From assembly GCA_027924585.1 (NCBI GenBank), contig BSBM01000361.1:70554501-70618500 (forward strand): a DNA stretch of 64,000 bases, given 5' to 3'. Of the stretch, positions 34,970 to 47,200 are shown piece after piece. The DNA comes from Larix kaempferi (lineage: Eukaryota; Streptophyta; Pinopsida; Pinales; Pinaceae). Numbering within the stretch: the first letter of the stretch is position 1; each line of letters opens with the position of its first letter. The translations under genes and the position numbers were made by a program. The notes under the pieces were generated by a model. It ran no database searches. It had not been told where the DNA came from and saw only the letters and a program-made list of their open reading frames with translations.

Positions 34970-37900
34970 TCAGACCTCCGATAGCCTCCCTTTTCTAGAA
35001 TCCTCTATTCGAGAATCCTCATCGGTGGATGGAACTATTTTTTTCCAAAACCAATGCTTTCTCCATTGAAAAACCATTTCATCAATGGGTATACCCTTAG
35101 TTTCTGGCAAGAAGAGGTATACAAATATAGTCATGATACATATCCAGCCTGAGAAGAATAGGAAAATCCCATACCTGAAAATACATAAAAGAGATAGGAA
35201 GGCCTGTGCAATTGCAAAGGTGAAAAGAAGATTGACAGACACAGTTATGGCCTGTCCAGCAGAACGTGTGTCTAATGGGAAAATTTCACTTGGAACAGTC
35301 CATCCAAGAGGACCCCATGACCACCCAAATGCAGCCACAAATAAACATATGGCTGCTAACAACACTGCTGAGATGCTTTTGGATAGAGGTTTGCCGTCTC
35401 CAAACTTTAGGCCCAGGATTATGCCAACAGTAAACTGTAAAGACATAAGATAAACATTATTATTTATGATTCAAGCAGTAACAACACAAATACTAGGAAG
35501 GAAAAAAGCCGCTTAAATATTCTACTATGCTTTTCTGTATCAGACAATAATAAGGTGAATGAGAGAATAAAAAAAACCACTATAATCTTCTAGTATGCTT
35601 TTCTGGATCAGACAATAATAATGTGAATGAGAGCATCGTTTTCCAGTGCAATCAGTTTGTCATGTCCCAAATTTGGATTTGGGTCACAATGGCCTAATCA
35701 CATTAGCCATATTCATTAGAGTTTGTAAAATTGATGTTAAGGGTCAAATGATTGCCAAGGAGGAAAATTACTAGTTTCCTAGGTTTGGGGTGGAAGCTTT
35801 GGGATTTGGAATAATGGAGATAATAAATGATGTTTGAACATTAGAATGGAATAAATATTTAATAAAGGACCTAAATAAATATATACAAGTCAAAATCAAA
35901 GTGGCATTTGATCATGAAGACACATGGAGGAAGTGGGACCCACATATGGCTAGATTTCTCCACTACATTTGGCCTCATTCTCTCACCAATTCGAATTCAA
36001 GGTGAATCGTAACATACTTGGGGGAGTCCAAAAGGTATTATTCATGGCATGACTCATCCAAGGTCGAAATATAGAGGAAGAGTAACTCCCATGGAAGAGG
36101 AAGAGGCAATTTGGAGCTAGTGAGACACTTGGGCTAGATTCTCTAGCTCTATGACAATAATGATGAAGATGCTATGACACCTATGACACAAATCAGACCT
36201 GAAGGCTGACATATGACATATATGACATGTCAGGGCTAAAAATAGACTCCAAGAGGGCGCTCAAGGGTGTTAGGGCAGCTAAGATGCTTCCACATGTGAT
36301 TTGGTGGAAGTGGGAGACTAGGAATTGTTGTACAAGTGGCGTTCTTTGGAATCTCTTCCCAACTTGAGTTGGCATGAGTCTCTTGGAAGGAATTCGACCC
36401 ATGGAGGCCATTAAAACTTTATAAATATTAATAACAAAGAATGAAAGGAGATTTTGATCATTTGTAGAATTTGCAATTGCATTTGTGAAGAGGGAGAGCT
36501 AGTGGATGACTAGTTTCTTGCCTTAGCCAATTTCGAGGGTGAAAGATTCCCATCCAAGTTGGTAATTGGAAAGGCCATTCAGACCTTTCATTTGGAGCTT
36601 TAATGGAGTCTTTATTTGCAGGTGTAAGCTACAGGGCAGCTCATGGTTTCTTCTATTGCAGCTCACTCCTTCAACCATTTCCAATTTTGATGGCATATTC
36701 TTGATCCTTGAGGGAGGGCGTTTTTGGTGAGCTATTGTACTCTTTGGGGAAGCTTTTAATGCCCCATTTCTTTTTTAATATGAAGTAAATACTATTTTCT
36801 TCATCTCCAAAAAGTTTCAGGTCGAAATTCCAAGTAGAAATGTATAAATCTCATTTTTAATGGAAGAACAATGCCATTTCCCCACTACCTTGTTGTGAGC
36901 CAATATATTGATGATGATATCGAATGAATGGATGATTCTCTGATATATTTGTGATCAATATACTTCCATGGATGTATTCTACAAGTTTCATGTACTGTAC
37001 TTGAGCATTTGAAGCATTTTTACTCAGTTTAGTTGTATTGGGAGGTGAAATAGTGTCATTTCCCCAAGGGTCGAATTGGGGATTTTTGCAGTTGAATGGG
37101 AGAGGGTGAGAACAGTTGTAATAATCCATTAATGGTGCGTGTGAGACTTTAATAGAATACTTAACACATTACATACCTCTGTTCATAAATTTGAGTGGGT
37201 TTGGAGGCATTTGGGAAGCCATTTTCAGTACTTACCCCAGGGGGATTTGAACCCCAAATTACTAGTAAAATTGCATACTTGGTCCAGAATCTTAAGAGAG
37301 TTTGCAGAGGTATTTTGGTGACCATATGTCATCTATAAACATCATATTCAAGTACTAATATCATTCATACACCTTCCTTGAAGATTTGAAGGGATTTGGA
37401 GTCAATTTGAGACCTAGAGACCAATACTAGTCAAAGGGAAATCACTAGTAAAGTTACCTACATTGACCAGAATTGAAAGAGGATTTGCAGAAGTATTTTA
37501 AAGGTCCAAAGGCATCCCTGAAACACATATTTATGTTCTAATATCATTCATATACCTTCTCAGAAGATTTGGGATCATTTGGGGCAAATTTGGGACCTAG
37601 AGATCAAAACTAGTCAAAGGTCGAACCAAGGAAAAAAGTGGAAAATTGCAATTTTAATAAAATTCCTAACAAGGGACATTACACAGTTGTCCAGATTACA
37701 GAAAGGGTTTGGATTTTAGAACTCTGGAAACAGGTTTGCACGTCCCTGTTGCACACAGTTTGGCGTATTAACATGCAGTGACTATGAAATCGCCCTTTAC
37801 AAGCTTCTTAAAGGATGTGGTTACGATTTAAAGGTTTTAAAAGCAAGTTTCTGCCCTGCAATTACATGACTTCCTCTCAAGGACAAATATCTCTTCTGTG

Positions 37901-40010
37901 CTGAATCAGGAAATCATAAAAGCCATTGAAACCTGGTTTTTCAGCGTTTCTTTAGCTGATGCAGGGAAAGACTCAAGTCTGGAACTGTAAGTGGAACCGG
38001 CCACAAAGACACTCGGGCATAGACTGTTACCAGGGGTGCAAACAACCCAATAAAAAAAAAACATACTATTTGCAGCATTGGTCAGGTGGCGTAAACGTAA
38101 GGGACTAATAGGATTCCCACAGTTCAAGCCCTAATTTTACACTAATAATTGAGGAGAAATCAGCACGTCCATTTGGTTTCTGGATTTGAAGAACTGGGAC
38201 ATAAAAAATCTTAAATTATTCGATTCCAAGTGTGAACCTTCCAAGACTGTAAGAACATGAACTTGGAGTTATGTTTGCGCCATGAGCTTCGGCCGTGATT
38301 AAAGGCCATATATATTGTCATTCTGGAAATAAATAAGCAACAAAAGCTGCAAAAACAAAAATAGAGTCTAATCTCTCTGTCAGCTTTGGTCTTACCTGGC
38401 ATATTATCATCTGAATGCCACCACTAATAAGCAAGACTCTGCGCCCCCACCTGTCGACAGTGGCAATCGATACCACGGTGGAAGCTGCAAGAACAGCTCC
38501 AATCATGACAGACGAGTACAGGGCAGCATTTGCACCAAAACCCAAGCTCCCGAAAAGAACTGGAGCATAGAACAATATTGAATTGATTCCAGTCAATATC
38601 TGAAACATGGGCATGCAGATCGCCATCACTAACTGTGGCCAGTTCCTCTTTTGTAAAATATTCCGAAATGGATGAGTGTGTGATTTAGCCATTACACTTG
38701 CATCCATCATATCTTCGTACTCTGCTTCTACATTCTTGGTGCCCCTGATCTTCTCCAGGACAGCACGGCCTTTTTCACAATGGCCGCGTTCTATCAGGCT
38801 GTTTGGGGTCTCAGGAAGAAATATCCCTCCAACGGTCATCAAAAGTGCAGGAGCGGCCGCCAAACCCAAAGTGAAAGATAGACGCCATCCCCAGGCTTTT
38901 TCTTTCTGAGTCCTGTAATTAACCATATTTGCTGCGAAGATCCCAATTGTTGTAAACAACTGGAACATTATATTCAGTCCTCCGCGGGTTTTTGGAGGTG
39001 CCAGCTCTGAGAGGTATAGAGGAACGGCCTTGACAAACATTCAAACAAACAATTATTTAAACCATAGATTCAAATTCAAAGTAGAGACTCTCTAACTTCA
39101 ACTTACTAGATTCCAAGGTCTGTAAGCGCAAGGGCGCATTAACATTCAATGGAAAAAACTGTAAACACAAGTCATTCATTTTCAATCTTAAAAAGAGACA
39201 GTCTATACCTAAGTCATTCAAATTCAAATTAACAATCTGTAAACCCAAGTCATTCCAATTCAAACTTCAAAACAAGTCATTCAAAAGGCCAAATGACTAA
39301 AGTACTAGTTTTCCAAGAACTTTTCGACTTACAATGACGAAACTCTTGCGAAACACTTGAATCCGAAATGCATAGAACCCTACCTGATTTGCGAAGCCGA
39401 TTCCCACTCCAAGCATTACCCGCCCGCTGATGAGCATGGTTAAGTTCATGGCAACGGCGTTCAGAGCGGAGCCTACCAGAAAACTGATACCTCCGCTGAT
39501 AATACTGGCCTTCCGCCCATATTTGCTCGTTATGGATGCCGCGGCTATTGTAGCAACGAGACCTGCAACGTAGAGGGACGAGGTGAACACAACCAGGCCT
39601 TGATTGTTGTACTTGCAATAATCACTATCATCGAATTTTTGATGATGCTTCTTGTGGTATACCGTCGGGAAGAATTTTTGGAGAAATGGATCCATGGATG
39701 TCACTCCGCCTGCGATTCAGAACATAATTCAGAATTCAGCATTCAGCCACAAATCCATTGCGATCATTATCGGATCATCAGCATTCTACACATAAAATAT
39801 AAACTAAGTGAAAATTATTTGAAAGCAATGGACATACATACCAGATATACCGATATCATAGCCGAATATAGAACCCCCGAGAGCAGCAACCATGCACGCA
39901 ACAACAACATAGAGAGTTACTCGGCCCTGGTATCGCTGCGCCCTTTCCTTTGACAGTGCCACTACCTTTTTTAGTCCCACTGTTTTTACACAACCGCTGG
40001 CGCTTACCAT
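34970..40010 (-). CDS. STP7-like: Monosaccharide/H+ symporter, sugar transport protein 7-like (4 exons)
   Basis: Major-facilitator sugar porter of the plasma membrane that would import monosaccharides with protons; Arabidopsis STP7 is linked to pentoses such as arabinose and xylose. Exons (minus strand): 40010-39842, 39709-39384, 39028-38396 and 35434-34970, all with GT/AG borders, giving 530 codons plus stop as 1593 nt, close to the family's 510-525 residues. Motifs: [14 protein letters not shown] (Asp52), YCKYNNQGL with the lid-domain Cys, [75 protein letters not shown] and [10 protein letters not shown]. The FQILTGIN form (Ile where most STPs have a second Gln), the [10 protein letters not shown]-terminus and KHWFWKK C-terminus point to the STP7 branch. 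Intron 3 is 2961 bp because of a solo LTR. No stop or frameshift, so it is probably functional. Start chosen as the first ATG, matching relatives. Confidence 0.93.
35658..37683. mobile_element. Solo LTR (2026 bp) in intron 3 of the STP gene
   Basis: Begins TGTCATGTCCC and ends GGGACATTACA, a near-perfect inverted pair, and is flanked by the TSD CAGTT at 35653-35657 and 37684-37688. No primer site, polypurine tract or coding remains, so it arose by recombination between the two LTRs of a former element. Inside, a ~180-bp unit (ending ...GACCTAGAGA.CAA.ACTAGTCAAAGG) is repeated about twice in 37230-37640. A 90-codon minus-strand frame (36857-37129) is part of the LTR. Without it the intron would be about 930 bp. 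Confidence 0.92.
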
Positions 40011-40189
40011 TTTCTATAGATAAGAGAGATGGGGATCGAGATGACCGGTTCTTTAAAAACAATGAACAGCAAGACAAAACGAGCGATATTAATCGTTATC
40101 GATGAGAATAAACTCGGTGCCCAGTTTAGTAACCGCGGAGTTCAGTAGTGAACTACATCTTCTATATGCAGAGTTGAAGGAGTTGAGGC

Positions 40190-40198
40190 TTTTATAAC
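40190..40198 (-). promoter_or_regulatory. Likely TATA box of the STP gene
   Basis: TTATAAAAG on the minus strand, about 180 bp upstream of the start codon, leaving room for a ~150-nt 5' UTR. Confidence 0.65.
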
Positions 40199-40263
40199 TC
40201 CACATGGCTGTGAACTATTTAGAAAACGGACGATGCAGCGGGCGTAAAACCTCCCGCCTCATC

Positions 40264-40269
40264 CACGTG
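40264..40269. promoter_or_regulatory. G-box (CACGTG) in the STP promoter
   Basis: CCACGTGG at 40263-40270, about 65 bp upstream of the TATA box. Plant bZIP and bHLH factors bind this palindrome. Its position close to the core promoter suggests light, stress or ABA input, but that is inference. Confidence 0.5.
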
Positions 40270-40423
40270 GATTGCAAGGTTTGGTTTGTTTTGATTTGAA
40301 GTCTTTGACGGTCCGGGTAACTATCGTGGTCCTCCAGATACGTCTAACGTATTCCAAATCTTTTATTATTTTCCTGTCGTTTTGAGTTGGCGAAGCGATA
40401 AAATACTGTGAAATGAGGCTCCC

Positions 40424-40546
40424 ACTCTTTCATTGTTTATTATCAACAAAATATCTTGTCAAACAATATTTCATACTAAAGAAGAACTCTTTCATTGTTT
40501 CTTATCAGTAAAATATCTTGTCAAACAATATTTTATTAAAAAAAAA
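40424..40546. repeat. 62-bp tandem duplication upstream of the STP promoter
   Basis: ACTCTTTCATTGTTT.TTATCA and AAATATCTTGTCAAACAATA recur at 40424 and 40486 with a few mismatches. Confidence 0.9.
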
Positions 40547-42654
40547 ACACAATTACGAGTGAAAAAAAACACAATTACGAGTGGCTGAAGGTTCAAAATT
40601 TAACATGTCACAGAACGTCAAAGGGCTCCCAGCACCTTCGAGAAAAGCCCTTCGAGAAGTAAAATTTTACGTAAAAACAAATTATAATTTTTACATTTTA
40701 TAAAAGTGCAATAATTATATTAAAATTACATAATAAGGGTTAAGTTTAATAATTATATTAAAATTATATAATAAGTATTAAGTTTCAATTCCTTATGTGT
40801 TACTAGCATTAAATGTGTCATGAAATATCTTTCTAGGAAGAAGAAGGAAAAATAGTTTGGGAAGAGTGGATTGATGGTGCTTTACTCTTTAATGGATGTG
40901 CTCCTTTCTTTGAAGACTAAGCTGATCTGGTTTCCTTGTTGAAATAGTTTTTATGTTTCCTTGTTTTGAAGGTTTTTCATGTATAGCAGATATGTAGGAT
41001 GTTCTTTCTTTGACCTGGATCCGTTGTTTTTTAGATCCTTTGTTTATCTAGAGGGTTAGTCTTTTTTCCTTGCATCAATATTTTTCAATGAAATGGTTAT
41101 TTATGGCCATGACAAGAGTGTCTATGTAATATGAAAAGTACTTTTTGATTTTATATAATAGCAAAAGTACAATTTTTTTCTCCTTGAATTTTTTTTCAGG
41201 ATGGACGATGGGCATTGGCCATCTCTATTTGCAAGTCTGCCCCTTGAAAAAATAAAATTAAAACTATTAAATACATTGTTACGAACTTATCTCCCACTAT
41301 TCTTATATCTAATCTCAAGAAGTTTTGAGATTTATTTGTTTCTTTATTTCTTTAATAACAAACTTGATAGGTTAGCGACCAAGTGAGCTTAATTTATTTT
41401 ACTCAACGTCACATCTGAATTTATGAGTCTCCATTACTGAACATATCATAGTGATACATGATACAACTTGGTTTCCTTTTGTTCACATCAAATTGCTTAA
41501 TTCATGATCTTCATGACAATTTTGAGCATGCAAAAATTTTAGTTGTAGTCTCGACTCGAGTCAGTTCAACAGTTGTACCTACATCCACTACAATTCTTTG
41601 TATAAATGGCATGCCCATGAAGAGGATCAAGCGGGCTTTGAGTTTGAAAATGATTCATTTGGCTACTTGTTATTTCTTTAGTCTGAATAAAAATATTCTT
41701 TAGTTGTATTTATATCTACCTGAGTTACTTTCTATTGATCATACAATAGAACAAGTTAGGGCATGTGCAAGCTAATGAGGGTCACTTTTGGCGTGTTAGA
41801 TGCAATATAAAACTGAAAAATCAGGCATCCCTCAACTTACTTGGTTTTTTTGAGATACTGACACAAGATATCTTGCATCGAGTAAAAAAGATGAAACGTA
41901 GGAAATTGAGTCACGTTTCCGAATACATAAGTTTTAAGTATTGAAAATTTACATAACTATGTCAAATTTCATGTTTTCTAACAGTCACTTTTTTTATTTT
42001 TTTGGCAAATAATAAGGTACATGTTTTTGTGGGTGCAACCTTTCAATTCCTAAATGATGGTTTCAGGTTACAAAAATTGGTAGGCATGTATTGAACCCGT
42101 AGCACTAGTGAAGCACTATTTTTCGAAAATTAAATGTTTAACTTGTATTTTTATTTTAATTATGTAATTGATCAAACCTCGAGAACTGTACGTCAAATGT
42201 GGGTGCAGCCTTTGAAAGTCTTAATGTAGTTATTTCGACTTGCATTTTTTATAGCATGTAGAGGCTAGTGTCTACTAGTGCAGCATACAATTTTTTTTAA
42301 AATGGTTGTGAAATAAAAACGTTACACAATAAACACTAACATTATGTTTTTTGACTTAAGGAGTGATGACACAAGAAAATTAAGAAATAAATAGAAAAAC
42401 TCAATTTTTTTTTTTTAAATTACATATTTGGAATCCACATAAAAAATTTTATCTATGCCTAAAATTTCGTCAATAATGGTCATGTATGTCATGCTATAGA
42501 GAGCGGTAAAAAACATGCATATTGAGAAAAATGGTGGAAATGTCCAATTAGTTATGGTTTAGTAAATTCCATAGCACAGGTTTGGTAAGACCGAACCAAC
42601 CACATAGGACTATGGCTGACATGCGGGCGCAAGAGGAGTGGGTGATCAGGTGCT
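40547..42654. other. Intergenic, no gene seen
   Basis: AT-rich DNA. Short frames at 41201 and 41458 have no domain, splice context or codon pattern that supports a gene. Confidence 0.6.
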
Positions 42655-42815
42655 CAGGAATGCGCGCGTGTTATGTTTAAATTCAAATAACGTGCGTGCG
42701 TTATAGTTAAATTCTTTTTTTTTGTTTTCGCGCTTAATATTATACGAAACACACGCGCGTTTCTTTTATACAAAATGCGCTAGTGTTTTGTATATACATA
42801 ACGCACGCGCGTTAT
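42655..42815. repeat. CG-rich palindromic motifs (left flank)
   Basis: TGCGCGCGTGTTATG, AACGTGCGTGCGTTATAG, AAACACACGCGCGTTTC and AACGCACGCGCGTTATTA occur within 160 bp of otherwise AT-rich DNA. The words are variants of AACGCRCGCGTT. Similar words recur at 59228-59405 on the other side of the microsatellite/gypsy-3 block. Confidence 0.75.
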
Positions 42816-42869
42816 TATCTTCACACAATTATGTTTTCAAGTGTTAGATGGAGATAAAGGGGGTGAGAG

Positions 42870-43185
42870 AAAGATGATGGTGATGAAGATGATGAAGATC
42901 ATGATGATGATGATGAAGACGATGATGATGAATATCATGATGAAGATGATGATGATGATGAAGATGGTGATGATGACGATGTTGAAGATGATGATGATGA
43001 TGATGAAGATGATGATCATGATCATGATCATGATGACGATGAAGATGATGATCATGATGAAGACTATGAAGATGATGGTGATGACAACCACAACGATGAT
43101 GATGAAGATGATGAAGATGATGAAGATGACGATGATGATGATGATAATGATGATGATGAATATGGAGATGATGACAACGATGAAT

Positions 43186-43221
<36 letters not shown>

Positions 43222-43986
43222 GTGATGGTGAAGATGATGATGAAAATGATGATGATGATGATGAAGATGAAGATGATGGTGATGAAGATGAGGATGAGGA
43301 TGATGATGATGATGATGATGATTGATCATCATCATAATCATCATCATCCTCTTCTTTATCATCACCATCATCATCATCATCATCATCTTCATCACCATCA
43401 TCTTCATCTGCATCATCCTCATCGTCATATTCATCATCATCTTCATCATCATAATCATCCTCATCATCATCTTCATCATCATCATCGTCATCTCCATATT
43501 CCTCATCATCATCGTCATCTCCATATTCCTCATCATCATCATCATCATTGTGGTTGTCATCACCATCATCTTCATCATCTCCATCATCATCATCATCATC
43601 TTCATTGTCATCATCATCACCATCATCTTCATCATGATATTCATCATCATCGTCGTCATCTTCTTCTTCTTCATCATCATCATCATCGTCGTCGTCATCG
43701 TCATCACTCTCTCTTCCCTGGTTTTACACCTCACTATCTCTCTCCCTCTCTGTAAAACCCCTCTACCTCTCCCTAACCTCTCCCCCATCCCTAACCATCC
43801 TACTCTTTCTATCTCTCTGCTACTCCCCCTAGAAAAAACCCCCTCCTCTCTATCTCTCTCCCCTCCTCTCCCTATCCCATACTAACTTGGGCTCTCTCAG
43901 TCTCTCTCTCTTCTCTACACCTCCACCTACCTCTAACCACACCTCTCATCTCTCTTTCTCACTTCCTATAACTAACACCCTCTCCT

Positions 43987-44022
<36 letters not shown>

Positions 44023-44210
44023 CCCAACCATTACTAACCCCCTCTCCCAGTCTCTCTATCTCTCTCCCCCTCTCTAACCCCCCCTCCTAGCCCCTCACCC
44101 CTAACCAACCCCCCCTCTCCCACTCTCTCTTCCTTGCTTCTACACCTCTCTCTCTCTCTGTCCCCCCTCACTCTCTCTCCTAATCCCCCTTCGCCTACCA
44201 CTACATGATG
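42870..44210. repeat. (GAT)n-(ATC)n-polypyrimidine module, copy A
   Basis: About 450 bp of GAT/ATG triplets up to a TGATCA centre at 43323-43328, then about 380 bp of ATC/CAT triplets, then a ~500-bp CT-rich tract with words such as CCCCATCCCTAACCATCC and a (CT)n run near 43990-44020. The triplet steps keep frames open that translate to poly-Met, Asp or His; these are not genes. Confidence 0.93.
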
Positions 44211-44218
44211 ATGATGAT

Positions 44219-47200
44219 TGTCAAAACCCAAAATTTCCGAAAAATTTAAAAAAAATTAGGATAACAATAAAGGTTATTAAACGCATTCCTTAATCTGTTT
44301 GAATTAGTTAAGTGATCATAACTATGCCTGATTGATTTGCCATTGTATTCAAATGTTAAAAGCAAGTCTTATTTATCCTTGCTGATGGTTTTCCTATTTT
44401 TAACCACAAGGGGGAATTGTCATCACAGACTGGGCTTACTTAGCTTCCAAGCTAATGCATCCAAATGTCTTTCATTTACAGGTATATAGGTAAAGTACGG
44501 GTCGCTGCAATTACTTTTTAAAGCATTATAGTTCCTTTAATTGTATCAAAACGTACAGGAAAGTTTAATCATGCGAGACAGGTTGTCAAATGTAAAAAGG
44601 TAGAAGCTTTATTCCTGTGATATTCATATATTCTTTCTATTAGAGAGTTGATCAATTCTGCATGAGAATATGATAGGTATTATTCTTTTTCGGACTATCT
44701 TGTTTACCCCATGGAGTATTTTTCTTGCTATTAATATTGTGTCGCAATAATATTACTTATTTCGCATCATGAAATGTCACGGGCAAAAGGAAATTAAGCT
44801 ATTTTCCTTATCTGATGTTACTGTGTGCTTTATGATTACACTTACGAGGATCTAAAAGTTTGCAATGTATAAATAACTTATTACTTGCACTGTATATGAT
44901 TCTGTCAGTTCATATCTTATGATATTCCTTTAGGGTTGCTTTGATGGCACCACTAATACTATTTCTAGAAGTAAAACAAACAAGGCTAACAGCTATCTTA
45001 AATGACAAAGGTATAGAAGAGTTGTAAGTCATAGTACTTGTCTTCATCTTCAATATTTTATAGATTTATAGACTTTGATAGACCCCTTGCTGATTCTTAT
45101 GAGGCTAGGTTAAGACGTAAATAAAGATAGATTGTTCCATACTATTTAAATACTTTCCTTACATATAACTTTTATAGTATAATCGTTTTCTTCACAGCTT
45201 GAGTACCTCATAAATGAGTTATTTCAACAATCAAATGCATGACTTAAAAGTTCATTGTTTAAAACTATAAAATGCTAGGTTAAAAAATACTATCATAAGG
45301 TGTGATAACATGTATCCATATCATTGTTAATCTCAAGCATAGCCAAACAACAACTATAATACTTACACTATGATTTCATTTCATCCAACGATGATGAATA
45401 TCTCATTACCCTTGCATATTGTTGATGAGGTCTGATTTTAAATGATTGTAGGGTATTATATGTTATGGTTTGCCTATTCGTGCTCGAGGGCATAGTTTTG
45501 AAATGAGTGGTATGGTGCAAACTTTCACTATGGTACCATGACCATATGGGAATATCCAACCATGGGCAAAGTGTATATACTCTATGATCTTTAATCGATT
45601 AACAAATGATTGTAGCACATCACAGGACTATAGGACGTAACCCACTGCATGAGAAAATATTAAAAGGGGATGTGGAAGTTTCTACGCCAAGTGTTGGAGA
45701 TATTTAAGTGTTGAATCAACCCTAACCCGGCATTCTTCCTTTTCCTTTGGGCTTGGTCCTCCTATTGAAACCCTCCTGTCTGAATCCGAACCCTACTGAG
45801 CTATGAAGGAACTCAGCTTTGCTGCAACTCTAAATCTTTCGTGCTTATACACCTTGATACCAGAGAATTGATATGTTTTTTTTTTGTTTGTTTGTTAATA
45901 GCGACTGTGGTTGGTGAAATCCCAACGTTTTATCCTATTCATGTCAAGATTTAGTCCTGGTATTTCGGTGCCATGCTCTGGGTTTGTTCCTGATTAAGCT
46001 GTCAAGTATTTACAGTTTCCCTTGCTTGTCATTGGTAGAAATCTTTGAGATATATTGTGGGTAGCTTTGATAGTTTTATTATGCCTAGGGTTTACCTCAT
46101 GAACTCGTTTGCTAGTCTGTTTCCTTTGTGACAGCGTGTTCACAGTTTTCATGCTACATCGACCTTCGTCTTGTCCATTGTTGCGTCTGAACGTCATTGG
46201 TATACTTTGCTTGGCCACTGTCATAGGTTCAAAAGTCTAGGGTTTGTATTTGTCAACCGTAGAACCTTGTCATCTCGTGCTCCTAACTCTCCGTGGAAGG
46301 GATGGGGTTTTTACACATCATTTATTCGTGGCTAGCAAAATAGTTACAGAAATGGCGGCCTTCTTCACCCCGGTAAGTCACTGTACTCTCGTCTGCGTGT
46401 ATAGTTACAAGCATTGTTTTTAAAACAAGTTCGAGTTTCTAACATATGCATTTCTATCTTGCATGAACTGATTCTTCATATGTCATGAGTGGCATGAACT
46501 CCAGCTGGTAGCATGTTCCGGGTAAGCCTGGTTCTTACCATGGAAAAATCCTCCTTGTGGGTTGTTTGTACTGTAGGGTTTTGGTTTTGAAAGCCTGGCT
46601 TCAGTCGTTTGTAAAAATAATCTCCTTGCTAGAGGCGTTTATGGTTTTTAACAAAGTGCAAAGAGAGGCTATGCGCCTACTCAGGTTGTCAAGGTTACAG
46701 CCTCCAGTTTTAATACTGTATCTGTATTTTGTTTTGGGGTTTTTATTACCCAGGGTTTGGACTTTACCTTAATATAACTTATGTCTTGTATGAGAGGCCC
46801 GTTCCTTGGCTGCATTTTCATTTAAATAATGATGATAGGGATAGTATCACGCCAGTCTTTAGTTTTTAAAAGAAACCTGCTTGTATCAGCGATTAGTGAA
46901 CTCGGCTGTGGGTTGAATGCTATAGTAACCAAGTTTTGCTCCTGTGTTTGTTTCTATATAATTTTTATCTTATAAAAGAAATAATTTGTCCGTCCATTAT
47001 GTAAGATGGAGTTTGTGTATGGGGTATTTCGAGTTCAGAGTTAAAGTAGAATGTTGCTATCAAAAGAGATGCCTTCGGCCGTAAGTGATAGTTATTGTAT
47101 GAATTTTAAATGTTGGGAGCTACGTCTAAAAGCCTCCTGTAGGTTTTCGAGTTTGAATGGGTGTGGTAATGATTTTCGATTTCATGTTTTAAAATTATCT

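Noticed and set aside
36857-37129. 90-codon minus-strand frame in STP intron 3 as an extra exon
   Set aside because: It lies wholly inside the solo LTR, and STP proteins have no such segment.
42841-43788. Long open frames of poly-Met/Asp/His on both strands (over 300 codons)
   Set aside because: They come from GAT/ATC triplet repeats, which lack stops in most frames; there is no start context, domain or codon bias.
43990-44210. Possible promoter CT-repeats for a gene
   Set aside because: No downstream gene; the tract is part of the duplicated low-complexity module.
45368-46224. Minus-strand frames of 63 and 76 codons kept open in both gypsy-3 LTRs
   Set aside because: The LTRs are only about 2% diverged, so short frames stay open by default; no domain. 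An LTR-encoded peptide remains possible but unsupported.
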